Assembly: GCA_040877415.1 (NCBI GenBank)
Contig: JBBDNV010000037.1
Span: 1-36,925, forward strand
Source: JBBDNV01 sp040877415
GTDB lineage: Bacteria; Planctomycetota; Planctomycetia; Pirellulales; PALSA-1355
Length of the DNA stretch: 36,925 nucleotides
Direction: 5' to 3'
Positions within the stretch are counted from its first letter, which is position 1; the number at the start of each line of letters is the position of its first letter. Of this stretch, positions 24,144 to 32,812 are shown in pieces. The notes below the pieces were generated by a model, which searched no databases, was not told where the DNA came from, and saw only the letters and a list, made by a program, of their open reading frames with translations. Both the position numbers and the translations under genes were made by a program.

Positions 24144-25355
24144 ATGATGCCGCTGAACCAGCGCCTTGTGAGTTTGGAAGAATCCGCATCGGTCGCGCTG
24201 GCCGACCGCGTCCGTAGATTGCAAGCCTCTGGACGGAAGGTCATCGCACTCCAGACCGGCGACCCGGACTTTCCCACTCCTGGACCAATTGTGGAGGCGG
24301 CGTGCCGGGCAATCGAGGAGGGGCAAACGCACTACTGCAACAGCCGCGGCCTGCCGGAACTACGTCGTGCGATCGCCGACAACGTTTCCCGTATGTACGG
24401 GGCCGAATACGATCCCGAGTCGGAAATCCTCGTGACGTGCGGGGGCATCCACGCCTACTACTGCGCGCTAATGGCCATCCTGGGGCCGGGCGACGAGGTC
24501 CTGGTCGCGGATCCCGCCTGGATGCCGCACGCCAACACGGTGCGCTTGGTCGGTGGCCGGGCGGTGCGCGTGCCGGCGCCTGCTGAAAACGGCTTCTTCC
24601 CTGCCTTAGCTGACTGGGAACAGGCGCTGACGTCGCGGACGAAAGCACTGCTGGTCAACTCGCCGAATAATCCTACGGGCGCAGTTGCGAGCGGCGACTA
24701 CCTGGGAGAAATTGTGCAATTTGCGGCGGCACACGATCTTTACATCATCAGTGACGAGGTATATCACAGCATCCTTTATGATGGCCGGCGGCACACGTGC
24801 GTCGCATCCTTGCCCGGCGCCAGGAGTCGGACGCTGCTGTTGAACAGCCTGTCCAAAACATACGCCATGACCGGCTGGCGAGTTGGCTTCCTTGCTGCCC
24901 CCTCGCAGGTCATCGAGCAGGCGCTAAAAGCGAGTCAGCACTCGATCACTAATCTTGCACCGTTCGTCCAGAAAGCTGCTGCGTTCGCCCTGACCGACAG
25001 CGCTGTGGCGAGCGCCGCTCAAGAAATGGCCATGGCCTACGAGTCGCGCAAGCGTCGGGTCATGCAGCTTTGGCGCGAAGCGCAGACGTCCGACGTGGGA
25101 GTGTATGAACCCCAAGGGGCATTCTACTTCTTCCTCGATTTGCGCGCGCTAACGATATCTTCTGTCGAAGCTGCCGCTTCGTTGCTGGAAGACCGCTCGG
25201 TAGCGATGGTGCCCGGCTCCGCTTACGGACCATGTGGGGAAGGTTTCCTGCGCATGACCATAGCTGCCGCAGATGCCGAAATCGAGGCAGGTTTCACCCA
25301 TCTTCTGGATTGGGCCCGACTCCGGCGCGGGCGGATTGCGGGAAGGAGCACCTGA
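24144..25355 (+). CDS. Class I/II PLP aminotransferase
   Basis: A 403-residue fold-type I aminotransferase (aspartate/aromatic AT superfamily, group I-gamma-like). It contains LQTGDPDFPTPGPIVEAA, NSPNNPTGAVASGDYL, the YIISDEVYHSILYDG loop, and the Schiff-base K238 in NSLSKTYAMTGWRVGF. It would move an amino group from glutamate or another donor onto a 2-oxo acid, such as the product of the aldolase just upstream. The stop overlaps the RraA-like ATG by one base (TGATG). ATG 24144 and 24147 are both possible starts. The GC level and codon use of this and the next genes look somewhat less extreme than the flanks, by eye. Confidence 0.88.
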   Translation: MMPLNQRLVSLEESASVALADRVRRLQASGRKVIALQTGDPDFPTPGPIVEAACRAIEEGQTHYCNSRGLPELRRAIADNVSRMYGAEYDPESEILVTCGGIHAYYCALMAILGPGDEVLVADPAWMPHANTVRLVGGRAVRVPAPAENGFFPALADWEQALTSRTKALLVNSPNNPTGAVASGDYLGEIVQFAAAHDLYIISDEVYHSILYDGRRHTCVASLPGARSRTLLLNSLSKTYAMTGWRVGFLAAPSQVIEQALKASQHSITNLAPFVQKAAAFALTDSAVASAAQEMAMAYESRKRRVMQLWREAQTSDVGVYEPQGAFYFFLDLRALTISSVEAAASLLEDRSVAMVPGSAYGPCGEGFLRMTIAAADAEIEAGFTHLLDWARLRRGRIAGRST

Positions 25356-26002
25356 TGAGCCAATGGATCGTTCGCGATTTTGACCGACCGCCGCCGGATC
25401 TGGTGCGCCAGTTGGCGGAGGTTCCCACCGGCATCCTTAGTGATTGCATGAATCGTTTCCACGCAATGGACGCGGGCATCCGCCCTCTCGTCCAGGGCAT
25501 GCGCCTTTTTGGTCCCGCGCTGACCGTGCTGGCCGTTGAGGGCTGCAACTGGGGTGCTCACCAGGCCCTTGCGCTGGCGAAGCCCGGTGATGTTCTCGTG
25601 TTGGCCGCACGCGGCGGCATGAACAGCGCCGTTTGGGGGCACGTCATGACTGTGGCGGCGAAGCGGATCCCGTTGGCCGGCGTGGTCGTGGATGGCTGCA
25701 TCAGGGATGGGCAGGAGAACAAGAACGACTCTCTGCCGATCTTCTGTCGCAGTATTTGCCCTGGGGGACCGCACAAAGGATGGCCCTGCGACCTCAACGG
25801 GCCGGTGAGCTGTGCAGGCGTTCCCGTCCTGCCTGGCGACATTGTCGTTGGCGACGAAGATGGGGTTGTCGTCGTGCCTCGGGACCGCGCCGCAAATGTA
25901 CTCCAAGAGGCCGTTCAGCGCCGTGCCACGGAGGAAGACTGGTACCGTCGTCTCGAAGGGGGTGAAAACACCATAAACCTGTTGGGAATTCGACCTGTCT
26001 AG
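25355..26002 (+). CDS. RraA-family class II pyruvate aldolase
   Basis: A 215-residue member of the RraA/4-hydroxy-4-methyl-2-oxoglutarate (HMG) aldolase/oxaloacetate decarboxylase family. The core has PTGILSDCMNRFHAM, GDVLVLAARGGMNSAVWGHV and AGVVVDGCIRDGQEN. R117 and D118 in this motif are the pyruvate-binding Arg and the metal-binding Asp of the aldolase members. GDIVVGDEDGVVVVPR is near the C terminus. The frame is open before this ATG, but the start at 25355 overlaps the aminotransferase stop by one base and gives the expected length. Known RraA itself inhibits RNase E, but the keep of R/D and the context favour an aldolase or decarboxylase. It is the second, unrelated pyruvate-aldolase fold in the block. 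Confidence 0.85.
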   Translation: MSQWIVRDFDRPPPDLVRQLAEVPTGILSDCMNRFHAMDAGIRPLVQGMRLFGPALTVLAVEGCNWGAHQALALAKPGDVLVLAARGGMNSAVWGHVMTVAAKRIPLAGVVVDGCIRDGQENKNDSLPIFCRSICPGGPHKGWPCDLNGPVSCAGVPVLPGDIVVGDEDGVVVVPRDRAANVLQEAVQRRATEEDWYRRLEGGENTINLLGIRPV

Positions 26003-26011
26003 GAACTTAGA

Positions 26012-27217
26012 ATGTCATCCAAGGTCGTACTGCAACTGGGCGCGGGCCCTTTGATGATTCATTCGATCCGATTGATTCGGGAACTGGGCCACCAGGTCTA
26101 CGCGGCCGATCGCAATCCGAACGCACCTGCGTTCGCTCTCGCCGACGGTTCGCAACAACTCGACATCTGCGATGCGGACGGTGTAACGGATTACGCACGC
26201 CGCATCCGCGCCGACGTCATCCTTGCGGTCAACGAGGCGGGCGTCTTACCTGCCGCGGAAGCGAGTGCGCGATTGCGGCTTCCCAACGTTTCCCCGGCGG
26301 TGGCTATGCGCTGCCTGGACAAGGGCATGATGCGCGACGCTTGGCAGGCCGCGGGTCTTCCGCAACCTGACTACCGAATCGCACACGATCCCGAGGAGAT
26401 TGCTGCCACCGCGAACCAGATCGGTTATCCGATCGTGCTAAAACCGGCGTTGAACTGGGGCAGTCGCGGCGTGAGCTTCGTTGACAAGGATTCCGAACTC
26501 CCCTGGGCCGTGGACTTCGCACAAATAAACTGCCGCAACGGCCGTTACCTGGTGGAAAAGGCAATCACAGGCACGGAAATGACGATCGAGGGGCTCGTGC
26601 AGGGCGGGCGACCGCAAGTCCTGGCTAAGTCCGACAAGGAGCCGCAGCAGCACCCGAAGTTCCGCGTCGCTATGGCGCTGAATTACCCCGCCCGGTTTGA
26701 CCCTTGGCAACTGGAACTAGCGAATGACGTGGTGGCAAAGGCGGCGATGGCCCTCGGCATTGAGAACGGGGCCTTTCATTGCGAGTGCATGATCAATGCG
26801 CATGGCGTTTACCTGATCGAGATGGCGGCACGTGGCGGTGGCGGGCACATTTTTGGGCAGATCGTCCAAGCAGTGAGCGGCGTTTGTATGCCCCAGGCAT
26901 TGGTGCGCATCCTGCTCGGGGAAGATGTGGACGTTCGTCCGCGATGCCAGCTCGGGGCGTGCTACAAGTTTTTCGCGCCCCCCAAGGGCATCTTCCAGGC
27001 GGCCTCGGGAGTTGAAGAGGCAAAGCGAATGCCGGGTATCCTCGATTTTGGCTTCACTATGGAGCCGGGAACGCGCGTGGATGATATCAGCGGAGACGCT
27101 GATCGCCCGGGCTTTGTCGTGGCCACCGGCGCCGATCGCGATGAGGCGATTGCCAACGCCAATCGTGCAATCGGGACAGTTCGATACGTGATGCAGCGGA
27201 TCGAGCAACCGGCATAA
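26012..27217 (+). CDS. ATP-grasp ligase, carboxylate-amine type
   Basis: A 401-residue ATP-grasp enzyme related to the CarB/PurK/PylC-like carboxylate-amine ligases. The N-terminal pre-grasp segment is VLQLGAGPLMIHSIRLIREL. The ATP-binding strands are in IGYPIVLKPALNWGSRGVSF and LVEKAITGTEMTIEGLV. Metal-binding acids lie in GAFHCECMINAHGVYLIEMAARGGGG, with E and E in the EC-M/IEM pattern. Such enzymes form an acyl-phosphate and join it to an amine, making amides or peptides. In this block it may link the amino acid made by the aminotransferase to a carboxylate, perhaps of a uronic acid; this is inference. AGGAAC lies just before the ATG. Confidence 0.85.
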   Translation: MSSKVVLQLGAGPLMIHSIRLIRELGHQVYAADRNPNAPAFALADGSQQLDICDADGVTDYARRIRADVILAVNEAGVLPAAEASARLRLPNVSPAVAMRCLDKGMMRDAWQAAGLPQPDYRIAHDPEEIAATANQIGYPIVLKPALNWGSRGVSFVDKDSELPWAVDFAQINCRNGRYLVEKAITGTEMTIEGLVQGGRPQVLAKSDKEPQQHPKFRVAMALNYPARFDPWQLELANDVVAKAAMALGIENGAFHCECMINAHGVYLIEMAARGGGGHIFGQIVQAVSGVCMPQALVRILLGEDVDVRPRCQLGACYKFFAPPKGIFQAASGVEEAKRMPGILDFGFTMEPGTRVDDISGDADRPGFVVATGADRDEAIANANRAIGTVRYVMQRIEQPA

Positions 27218-27242
27218 TCCGATTTGAGGTAGACTCTTCTTT

Positions 27243-28046
27243 GTGATTATTGACTCCCTTACTCATGTTACCCCTGACGGGCGGTGGTTTAACACGGCCT
27301 ACGACGCGAGCGAAGACCGGTTGCTGCGCGAAATGGATGCCGCGCACGTTGACCGTGCAGTGGTCGTAGCCTTGGCGGAATTCATTTCCAATGAATTTGT
27401 CCTTGAAGCCTGCAACCGGCATTCGGAGCGCTTGCTGCCCGGGGCGTCGTTCAACCCAGCCGCCCACCGGGATGCAGCCACAGCGGCCGGGGTGTTTCGG
27501 TCCGAGTTGCGGGACTCGCCCTTTTGCGTACTCAAGCTGCATCCACGGCTGAACCGGTACGATCCGCTTGATCCCCGTTGCCTGGCCTTACTCGAGGAGA
27601 TGGCCTCGTGGACGACGCCCATCCCTGTGTGGCTCGATTCGTTGCTCTACTGCAAGGGCGTCGCGCTGCGAAAGCCGATCGTGGATACGATACACGACAT
27701 CGTCTCCCGCTTTCCCGCACTTCAGTTTGTCATCCTCCACTCGTGCGGCACCTGGGCATTGCACCTGGCAGAGGCCGTCCGAGACTGTCCGAACGCCATG
27801 CTCGACTTCTCTTTCACGTTCTTCCGGTACGCGGACACCTCGATGGCTGTGGATTTTCGCCACCTGCTGCATACCTTCGATCGCCGCATGGTGTTCGGGT
27901 CGGACTTCCCGGAGATCAGTGTCGAGGCCGCGATGCGTTTGTTTCGGCGTTTGGCCGAGAGTGTTTCCGACGAGCGATGCAATAACGTGCTCGGTAATAA
28001 TCTGTCCGGATTGCTCACCGCGAGGGTTCCGCATGGAGCCGATTGA
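27243..28046 (+). CDS. Amidohydrolase-2-like TIM-barrel protein
   Basis: A 267-residue metal-dependent hydrolase of the amidohydrolase-2 (ACMSD-like) group, starting at GTG with GAGGT 12 bases before. The first metal motif is usually DxHxH, but here it reads D4-S-L-T-H8, so one His is replaced by Leu. Later landmarks are kept: FCVLKLHPRLNRYDP, FVILHSCGTWALHLAEAV and VFGSDFPEISVEAA (Asp). The end of the barrel overlaps the methyltransferase start by 14 bases. It may hydrolyse an amide or lactone or decarboxylate an intermediate; with the missing His the metal site may be altered. The substrate is unknown. Confidence 0.75.
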   Translation: MIIDSLTHVTPDGRWFNTAYDASEDRLLREMDAAHVDRAVVVALAEFISNEFVLEACNRHSERLLPGASFNPAAHRDAATAAGVFRSELRDSPFCVLKLHPRLNRYDPLDPRCLALLEEMASWTTPIPVWLDSLLYCKGVALRKPIVDTIHDIVSRFPALQFVILHSCGTWALHLAEAVRDCPNAMLDFSFTFFRYADTSMAVDFRHLLHTFDRRMVFGSDFPEISVEAAMRLFRRLAESVSDERCNNVLGNNLSGLLTARVPHGAD

Positions 28047-28710
28047 CCGACAGGAATACATTGAGCGTTACGGATCGCGTCTCCGCGAACATGGGTACTC
28101 CCCGGAAACGCTTGGTTGGGGGAAAAACGGGCGGCAAAAATTACGCTTCTCGGTGCTTGCCGAGCAGGCGCTTTGCGCCCCCGAAAGCTCGGTCCTCGAC
28201 GTCGGTTGCGGCTTTGCCGACCTTTACGATTTTCTCATCGAGCACGGCTGGCACGGCCAGTATAAGGGAATCGACATCGTCCCCTCGCTTCTCGAGGTGG
28301 CGCGACGGCGGCATCCGGCCTTGGACCTTTGGGAAATCGACATTACCGATCCCGCTGCGACGCTTGGGCAGTACGATTTCGTGATCGGTTCCGGGGTCTT
28401 CAACGCAAAACTGGTGGGAGAGGACAATCCCTCTCATATTCAGCGAGCCTTGACTGCGATGTTTCAACACGCTCGGGTGGCCGTTTGCGTCGATTTCATG
28501 ACGATCCACGTCGATTACCAGAAGCCCGGCAGTTGGCACACCGATCCAGCTTGGGCCATCGATGTCGCGAGACGGTTGAGCCGCCGGCTTCTCTTGCGGT
28601 CGGATTACATGCCATACGAGTTCGCCGTCTTGATCTTCCGTGACGATTCAGTTTCCGCGGAGAACGCCTTCCGCGGCTTTCTCCCGTGCGTCCCCAAATC
28701 CAACCCATGA
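28033..28710 (+). CDS. SAM-dependent class I methyltransferase
   Basis: A 225-residue Rossmann methyltransferase. SAM motif I is SSVLDVGCGFADLYDFL, with YKGIDIVPSLLEVARRR as the acidic motif after strand 2 and LWEIDITDP as motif II. FDFVIGSGVFNAKL-like strand 4 (read QYDFVIGSGVFNAKL) follows. I chose ATG 28033; a longer open frame runs antiparallel through the amidohydrolase and is not the gene. The stop overlaps the glycosyltransferase start (ATGA). An O-, N- or C-methyltransferase is possible; none of the substrate motifs is diagnostic. It probably decorates the product of the preceding enzymes or a sugar. Confidence 0.82.
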   Translation: MEPIDRQEYIERYGSRLREHGYSPETLGWGKNGRQKLRFSVLAEQALCAPESSVLDVGCGFADLYDFLIEHGWHGQYKGIDIVPSLLEVARRRHPALDLWEIDITDPAATLGQYDFVIGSGVFNAKLVGEDNPSHIQRALTAMFQHARVAVCVDFMTIHVDYQKPGSWHTDPAWAIDVARRLSRRLLLRSDYMPYEFAVLIFRDDSVSAENAFRGFLPCVPKSNP

Positions 28711-29738
28711 ACACTGACGAACATCAACCGAAGCTCCTCAGCCTGGTCCTCGCCGTCTACAATGAGGAACCGTCAATTGCCGCCTTGCTGCGCCGGCTAC
28801 AGGCATTTCGGCAAAGCAGTCAGGTGCCCATTGAAGTGATCTTCGTGGACGATCATTCGAGCGATGATACCCCCGGGCTGCTGCGAGAGGCGTGCCGGAC
28901 GAATGCATGCTTTCGTTACTTGCGGCTATCGCGGAACTGCGGAAGCCACGCCGCCATTCTCGCGGGCTTGGAGTATGCCAAAGGACAGTGCGCCGTCTTC
29001 CTGGCTTCCGACCTCCAGGATCCGCCCGAAATAATTCCGCGATTGTTGCAACATTGGCGAGAAGGCAACCACGTCGTCTGGGCGGTGCGCGAACGGCGAG
29101 AGGGGATCTCTCTTAGAGAGAGGTTGATTGCGCGTTCGTTCTATTGGTTGATGAATCGATTCAGCGAAGTGTCATTCCCGCCTCAAGGCGCGGACTTCGC
29201 CCTGTTGGACCGGCGCGTGATTTCTGCCCTGCTGGCATCCGCCGGCGCCGATCCGAGCCTTGGGGCGGATATCGCCTCGCTCGGCTTCCGCCACGCCCAG
29301 GTGTCGTATGTGAAGGCCGCCAGGCCGTTTGGCCGGTCGAAATGGAATCTGCGCAAGCGGCTTAAGGCGTTCGCCGACGCGTTTGTCAGCCACTCCTTTG
29401 CCCCGATCCGCTTTATGTCCTATGCCGGCATTCTGATGGCTATGGTCGGCTTCCTCTACGCCATCGCGGTCGTCGCGCTGCGCTTAGCGATCGGCATTCC
29501 GGTCGAAGGCTGGGCCTCGCTGATGGTCGTCACTCTGGTACTAGGCGGCATGCAGATGACGATGCTCGGCGTGCTGGGCGAATACTTGACTCGCACCTTG
29601 CGAGAGGCGCGTCGCCAGCCTCGCTATTTCGTCGAGGAATACGTGGCATCCGAGATGGAAATGCCATGGCACGCCGCCGATCAGGGCCAAGAGAGCTTAC
29701 GGCAACTACCGCACAACGTAACACCGACGCACGACTAA
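28707..29738 (+). CDS. GT2 glycosyltransferase, GtrB/ArnC/DPM1-like
   Basis: A 343-residue family-2 glycosyltransferase. It has LSLVLAVYNEEPSIAALL, VIFVDDHSSDDTPGLL, FRYLRLSRNCGSHAAI and the metal motif DLQDPPEI. It ends with two membrane helices (FMSYAGILMAMVGFLYAIAVVAL and MVVTLVLGGMQMTMLGVLGEYL). This layout is that of enzymes that put a sugar on polyprenyl phosphate (GtrB, ArnC, DPM1-like). ATG 28707 overlaps the methyltransferase stop by 4 bases, so it is coupled to that gene. It would feed a lipid-linked sugar to the periplasm, where the flippase-like gene at 16618 might help. The sugar is not known. Confidence 0.9.
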   Translation: MNTDEHQPKLLSLVLAVYNEEPSIAALLRRLQAFRQSSQVPIEVIFVDDHSSDDTPGLLREACRTNACFRYLRLSRNCGSHAAILAGLEYAKGQCAVFLASDLQDPPEIIPRLLQHWREGNHVVWAVRERREGISLRERLIARSFYWLMNRFSEVSFPPQGADFALLDRRVISALLASAGADPSLGADIASLGFRHAQVSYVKAARPFGRSKWNLRKRLKAFADAFVSHSFAPIRFMSYAGILMAMVGFLYAIAVVALRLAIGIPVEGWASLMVVTLVLGGMQMTMLGVLGEYLTRTLREARRQPRYFVEEYVASEMEMPWHAADQGQESLRQLPHNVTPTHD

Positions 29739-29785
29739 CCATTCAGCAACTCGTCAAGTACCGATTCAGTGACCCAGGTAAGAAC

Positions 29786-30799
29786 ATGATTCGCGTCGCC
29801 GTTGTTGGGGCCGGGTATTGGGGGCCGAACCTGATTCGCAACTTCGTCGCTTGTCCGGCGACCAGGTTGGTGGCCGTCTGCGACAAGGACGAATCGCGCT
29901 TGAAGTCGGCGCTTGCGCACTTTCCGGACGTGAGCCCCGTCACCGAGTTCGAGTCGCTGCTCGAACGGACCGACGTCGACGCGGTGGCCATCGCCACGCC
30001 GGTGCATACCCATGCGCCCCTGGCTCTGGCTGCCCTCGACGCCGGCAAGCACGTACTGGTTGAAAAGCCGCTTGCCTCCTCGCCGGCGGACGCCGAGAAG
30101 ATGGTCCGACGAGCGCGCGAGGTGAAGCGCGTGCTCATGGTCGATCACACCTTCATCTATACGCCCGCGGTCCAGAAAATGAAGGAGATCATCGACGGCG
30201 GCGAGTTGGGAGAGTTGTATTTTATCGATAGCGTACGGATTAACCTGGGGCTTTTCCAGCACGATGTGAACGTCGTTTGGGATCTGGCGCCGCACGACTT
30301 ATCGATCATGGACTATCTGTTGGGCCGCCTCCCGAAGAGCCTGTCGGCGTTCGGCACCGTCCACGCCCATAATGAACGCGGTATCGAAGACGTGGCTTAT
30401 CTGAATCTGGACTGCGGCGGAGATCTGCTGGCATCGTTTCACGTCAATTGGCTGAGTCCCGTCAAAGTCCGCCATTTTATCGTCGGGGGCAGCCGCAAGA
30501 GCCTGGTCTTCAACGACCTGGATCCGGCGGAAAAGCTCAAGGTCTACGACCGTGGGATCACGATCGACAACAGCCAGGAAGCGCGGCAAGGCATTCTCAT
30601 CGGTTATCGCACCGGAGACGTGTGGTCGCCCCATCTGAGCCAGACCGAGGCTCTCCAAACCATGGTCAGCCACTTCGCCGACTGCATCCGGGAAAACAAG
30701 GTCCCGCTCACCGACGGCGAGTCCGGCCTGCGCGTGGTGCGCATCTTGGAGGCGGCGCAGCGCAGCATCAAGGCTCAGGGCGGCCGCATCACGCTGTAG
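29786..30799 (+). CDS. Gfo/Idh/MocA dehydrogenase, WbpB-like
   Basis: A 337-residue NAD-dependent oxidoreductase. The nucleotide site is VAVVGAGYWGPNLIRNF (start of chain), with the EKP motif at 93-95 (LVEKPLASSP) and a catalytic-type H in WDLAPHDLSIMDYLLG. The C-terminal half is the family's beta-sheet domain. Enzymes of this type oxidise C3 of UDP-GlcNAc-uronic acid (WbpB/WlbA) to supply the keto sugar for WbpE. With the hexapeptide acetyltransferase and first DegT gene this completes a B-E-D set, although those genes are 10 kb away. ATG 29786 was chosen; the frame stays open 40 codons upstream. Its 3' half is overlapped in antisense by the membrane-protein frame. Confidence 0.88.
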   Translation: MIRVAVVGAGYWGPNLIRNFVACPATRLVAVCDKDESRLKSALAHFPDVSPVTEFESLLERTDVDAVAIATPVHTHAPLALAALDAGKHVLVEKPLASSPADAEKMVRRAREVKRVLMVDHTFIYTPAVQKMKEIIDGGELGELYFIDSVRINLGLFQHDVNVVWDLAPHDLSIMDYLLGRLPKSLSAFGTVHAHNERGIEDVAYLNLDCGGDLLASFHVNWLSPVKVRHFIVGGSRKSLVFNDLDPAEKLKVYDRGITIDNSQEARQGILIGYRTGDVWSPHLSQTEALQTMVSHFADCIRENKVPLTDGESGLRVVRILEAAQRSIKAQGGRITL

Positions 30800-32479
30800 T
30801 GATCCCGGCAATCCCAATGTCGCGTGGCCTGTCGGGGATAAGCTGGCCGAGCCCACCTCCCAAGGGACCTCGACCCGCCGGACGCTTAACCTGACGAGCG
30901 ACTTGAGGAAATCGTGTTTCCCGGAGCCCGCGGCAAGGTAGCCGAGATAGATTCCCAAGTCCGTGAGGGAGGAGTTGCGCTCCACTTTGATCCAACTGGC
31001 ATCGCGGCTCGGCTGAAATTCGCGGGAACTGTAATACTCGTGTTTCGCCGGAACGTCCATTTGACGGAAGTATTCCTGGGTGAAGTTCGCGGGATCGAAC
31101 CCCATGTGCCGTTCATTGCCGTACGCGCGCTTGGTGATCCAACTCGCCTCGTAGCTGCGAATAGCCTCCGGCATGCCAAAATCCGCGTCGTCCTGGAGCA
31201 CCACAAAGCTGGCCAGCCGATCCGGTTGGTCTTTGAGATTCTCCACGATCGCGAGGTACTTGATGTACCGATTCTGCCACAAAATATAGCTGCGCGTCTG
31301 CAGCATCAGGCAGCACAACAACACGGCGCCCACGCCCGCGGAAAACACCCCGTCCTTGCGCAGCGCATACCTCAAGACGGCCACCAGCCCGATGGCGATG
31401 GGCACAGCGGCCAACAAACCGTGTCGCGAGGTGTAGGTGTTGATGACCGGAAACTTCCCGACGGCCGCATAGGGAAAAACTCCCATGTAGAACAGGCCGA
31501 TGGCATAGCCGAGCACCAGCGCGAACTCGCGCCCCGTCAGCCGCCGAGACGGCAATCGTCTGGCCCACCATCCCGGCACAAGAACCACCGTGGACCAGGC
31601 GGCAAGCGCCAGAAAAAAGAGCGGTTGGACGAACGCCAGCTCTCTCAATGAATCGAGGGCAATGCGCTTGGGAACGACCACCAGCCACTTTGCCAGGTGC
31701 AGCGGCGTAAGCTGAACCTGATTGTAGCTCTCGTAGGTCCCGTGACTCGGAGACGACCACCGGACGGTCAGAAAAAACGCAACCGGCAGCGCGAGTGCCA
31801 GCGCGTTTCGCAGGCAGAAGCGCCAGGCCGCCGTGATTCCGTAGCCTTGTGCCTGGCGCAGAAAAAAGAACAAAAGCAACGCGTAGAAGTAGACCAAAAG
31901 CGACTGAGTTGTGAACGACAACAAGAACAGCGGCACGGCGAGCGCCAGCCATCGCTTTGACGACGCCGGATCGGACAGATAGCGCGAGTAACAGCAGGCG
32001 GCCAGAAAGAACAGAAAATAACAAACCGCGTAGGGGACGCCGATCAGTTCCTGCCACAGGGAATAGAAAGGGTAGACGGCGGCGATGGCCGCGATGGCAA
32101 AAGCCTCCACCAGACCCCAGCAGCGGACGGTCAGGCACAACCAAAAAATGCACACCGTCGCGCCCAGCAGGCTGGCAAACGCCGTCAGCTTATAAGCATG
32201 AACGTAGTTCGGCAGGTGCCCCAGGCCGAAGTGCAAATAGTAGGTTTGCGGCAAGCCGCCGGCCCGACAAACACGGTACAAGAGGTCAAAGTTGCCCTCC
32301 TCGATCGCGCTGGTCAGCGGCCCGCTATCCCAAAGAATCGAATCACTCACCACGAGCGGCAGGTGAGCCAGCGAGGTGAACACGATGAGCAGAATGATGG
32401 CCTTGAGCACCAGGCGACGGCCGGGCTGTTGAGCAGCACCACTCGAACTTACGTCCGATGCATTGGAAAGACTTTTCAT
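30299..32479 (-). CDS. Polytopic membrane protein, GT-C-like candidate
   Basis: An integral membrane protein with about ten to twelve hydrophobic helices (LVLKAIILLIVFTSLAHLPL, WGLVEAFAIAAIAAVYPFYSLW, FFLAACCYSRYL, ALVLGYAIGLFYMGVFPY, SAGVGAVLLCCLMLQ). An early DSILWDSGPLTSAIEEGN loop recalls the Asp/Glu-bearing first loop of GT-C glycosyltransferases, but I cannot confirm the family. The start at 32479 (ATGAAAAGT, with GGGA upstream) is preferred over one 23 codons earlier. Real membrane and soluble-domain sequence ends near residue 530; the last 167 residues are antisense to the dehydrogenase and look non-native. A TAA in another frame at 30886-30888 falls at the expected end, so a frameshift there is possible. 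Confidence 0.65.
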   Translation of the reverse strand: MKSLSNASDVSSSGAAQQPGRRLVLKAIILLIVFTSLAHLPLVVSDSILWDSGPLTSAIEEGNFDLLYRVCRAGGLPQTYYLHFGLGHLPNYVHAYKLTAFASLLGATVCIFWLCLTVRCWGLVEAFAIAAIAAVYPFYSLWQELIGVPYAVCYFLFFLAACCYSRYLSDPASSKRWLALAVPLFLLSFTTQSLLVYFYALLLFFFLRQAQGYGITAAWRFCLRNALALALPVAFFLTVRWSSPSHGTYESYNQVQLTPLHLAKWLVVVPKRIALDSLRELAFVQPLFFLALAAWSTVVLVPGWWARRLPSRRLTGREFALVLGYAIGLFYMGVFPYAAVGKFPVINTYTSRHGLLAAVPIAIGLVAVLRYALRKDGVFSAGVGAVLLCCLMLQTRSYILWQNRYIKYLAIVENLKDQPDRLASFVVLQDDADFGMPEAIRSYEASWITKRAYGNERHMGFDPANFTQEYFRQMDVPAKHEYYSSREFQPSRDASWIKVERNSSLTDLGIYLGYLAAGSGKHDFLKSLVRLSVRRVEVPWEVGSASLSPTGHATLGLPGSLQRDAAALSLDAALRRLQDAHHAQAGLAVGERDLVFPDAVGEVADHGLESLGLAQMGRPHVSGAITDENALPRFLAVVDRDPTVVDLELFRRIQVVEDQALAAAPDDKMADFDGTQPIDVKRCQQISAAVQIQISHVFDTAFIMGVDGAERRQALREAAQQIVHDR

Positions 32480-32812
32480 CTGGCAATTCCCAAGTGAGGA
32501 GCCGATCACGGCGGGCACTCCCGGGCGATTATAGTGACGCGCCCCCACCCCGACCTAGCGCGCGCGGCGACGAATGGTCGGGGATTCTTGCGGGCGAGGT
32601 CGATCGGATCAACCTCTGCTGGCAAAGGGGATGCTTGCGGCGCCTTCTTGCCCCAGGGCGGCGGCGCGCAATAAACTCTCCAAGCGATAGAACCGGAACA
32701 ACTTCACTTTCGCCTCCCGCGCTGCCGAAGATAACTGGCGCTTCGGCTTCATGCGCCGGTCTTCGTACTCGTTCTTGCTCGCTGCACCGTCTTGCCTTAA
32801 GGAACCTTGTCG
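32480..32812. other. Divergent intergenic region with a minus-strand -10
   Basis: The gap between the minus-strand membrane protein and the plus-strand thioredoxin gene. On the minus strand TATAAT sits at 32528-32533, about 50 bases before the membrane-protein ATG, with no convincing -35. For the plus gene only AAGGA (32798-32802), 10 bases before the ATG, is clear. No RNA gene or further ORF is supported. Confidence 0.4.
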
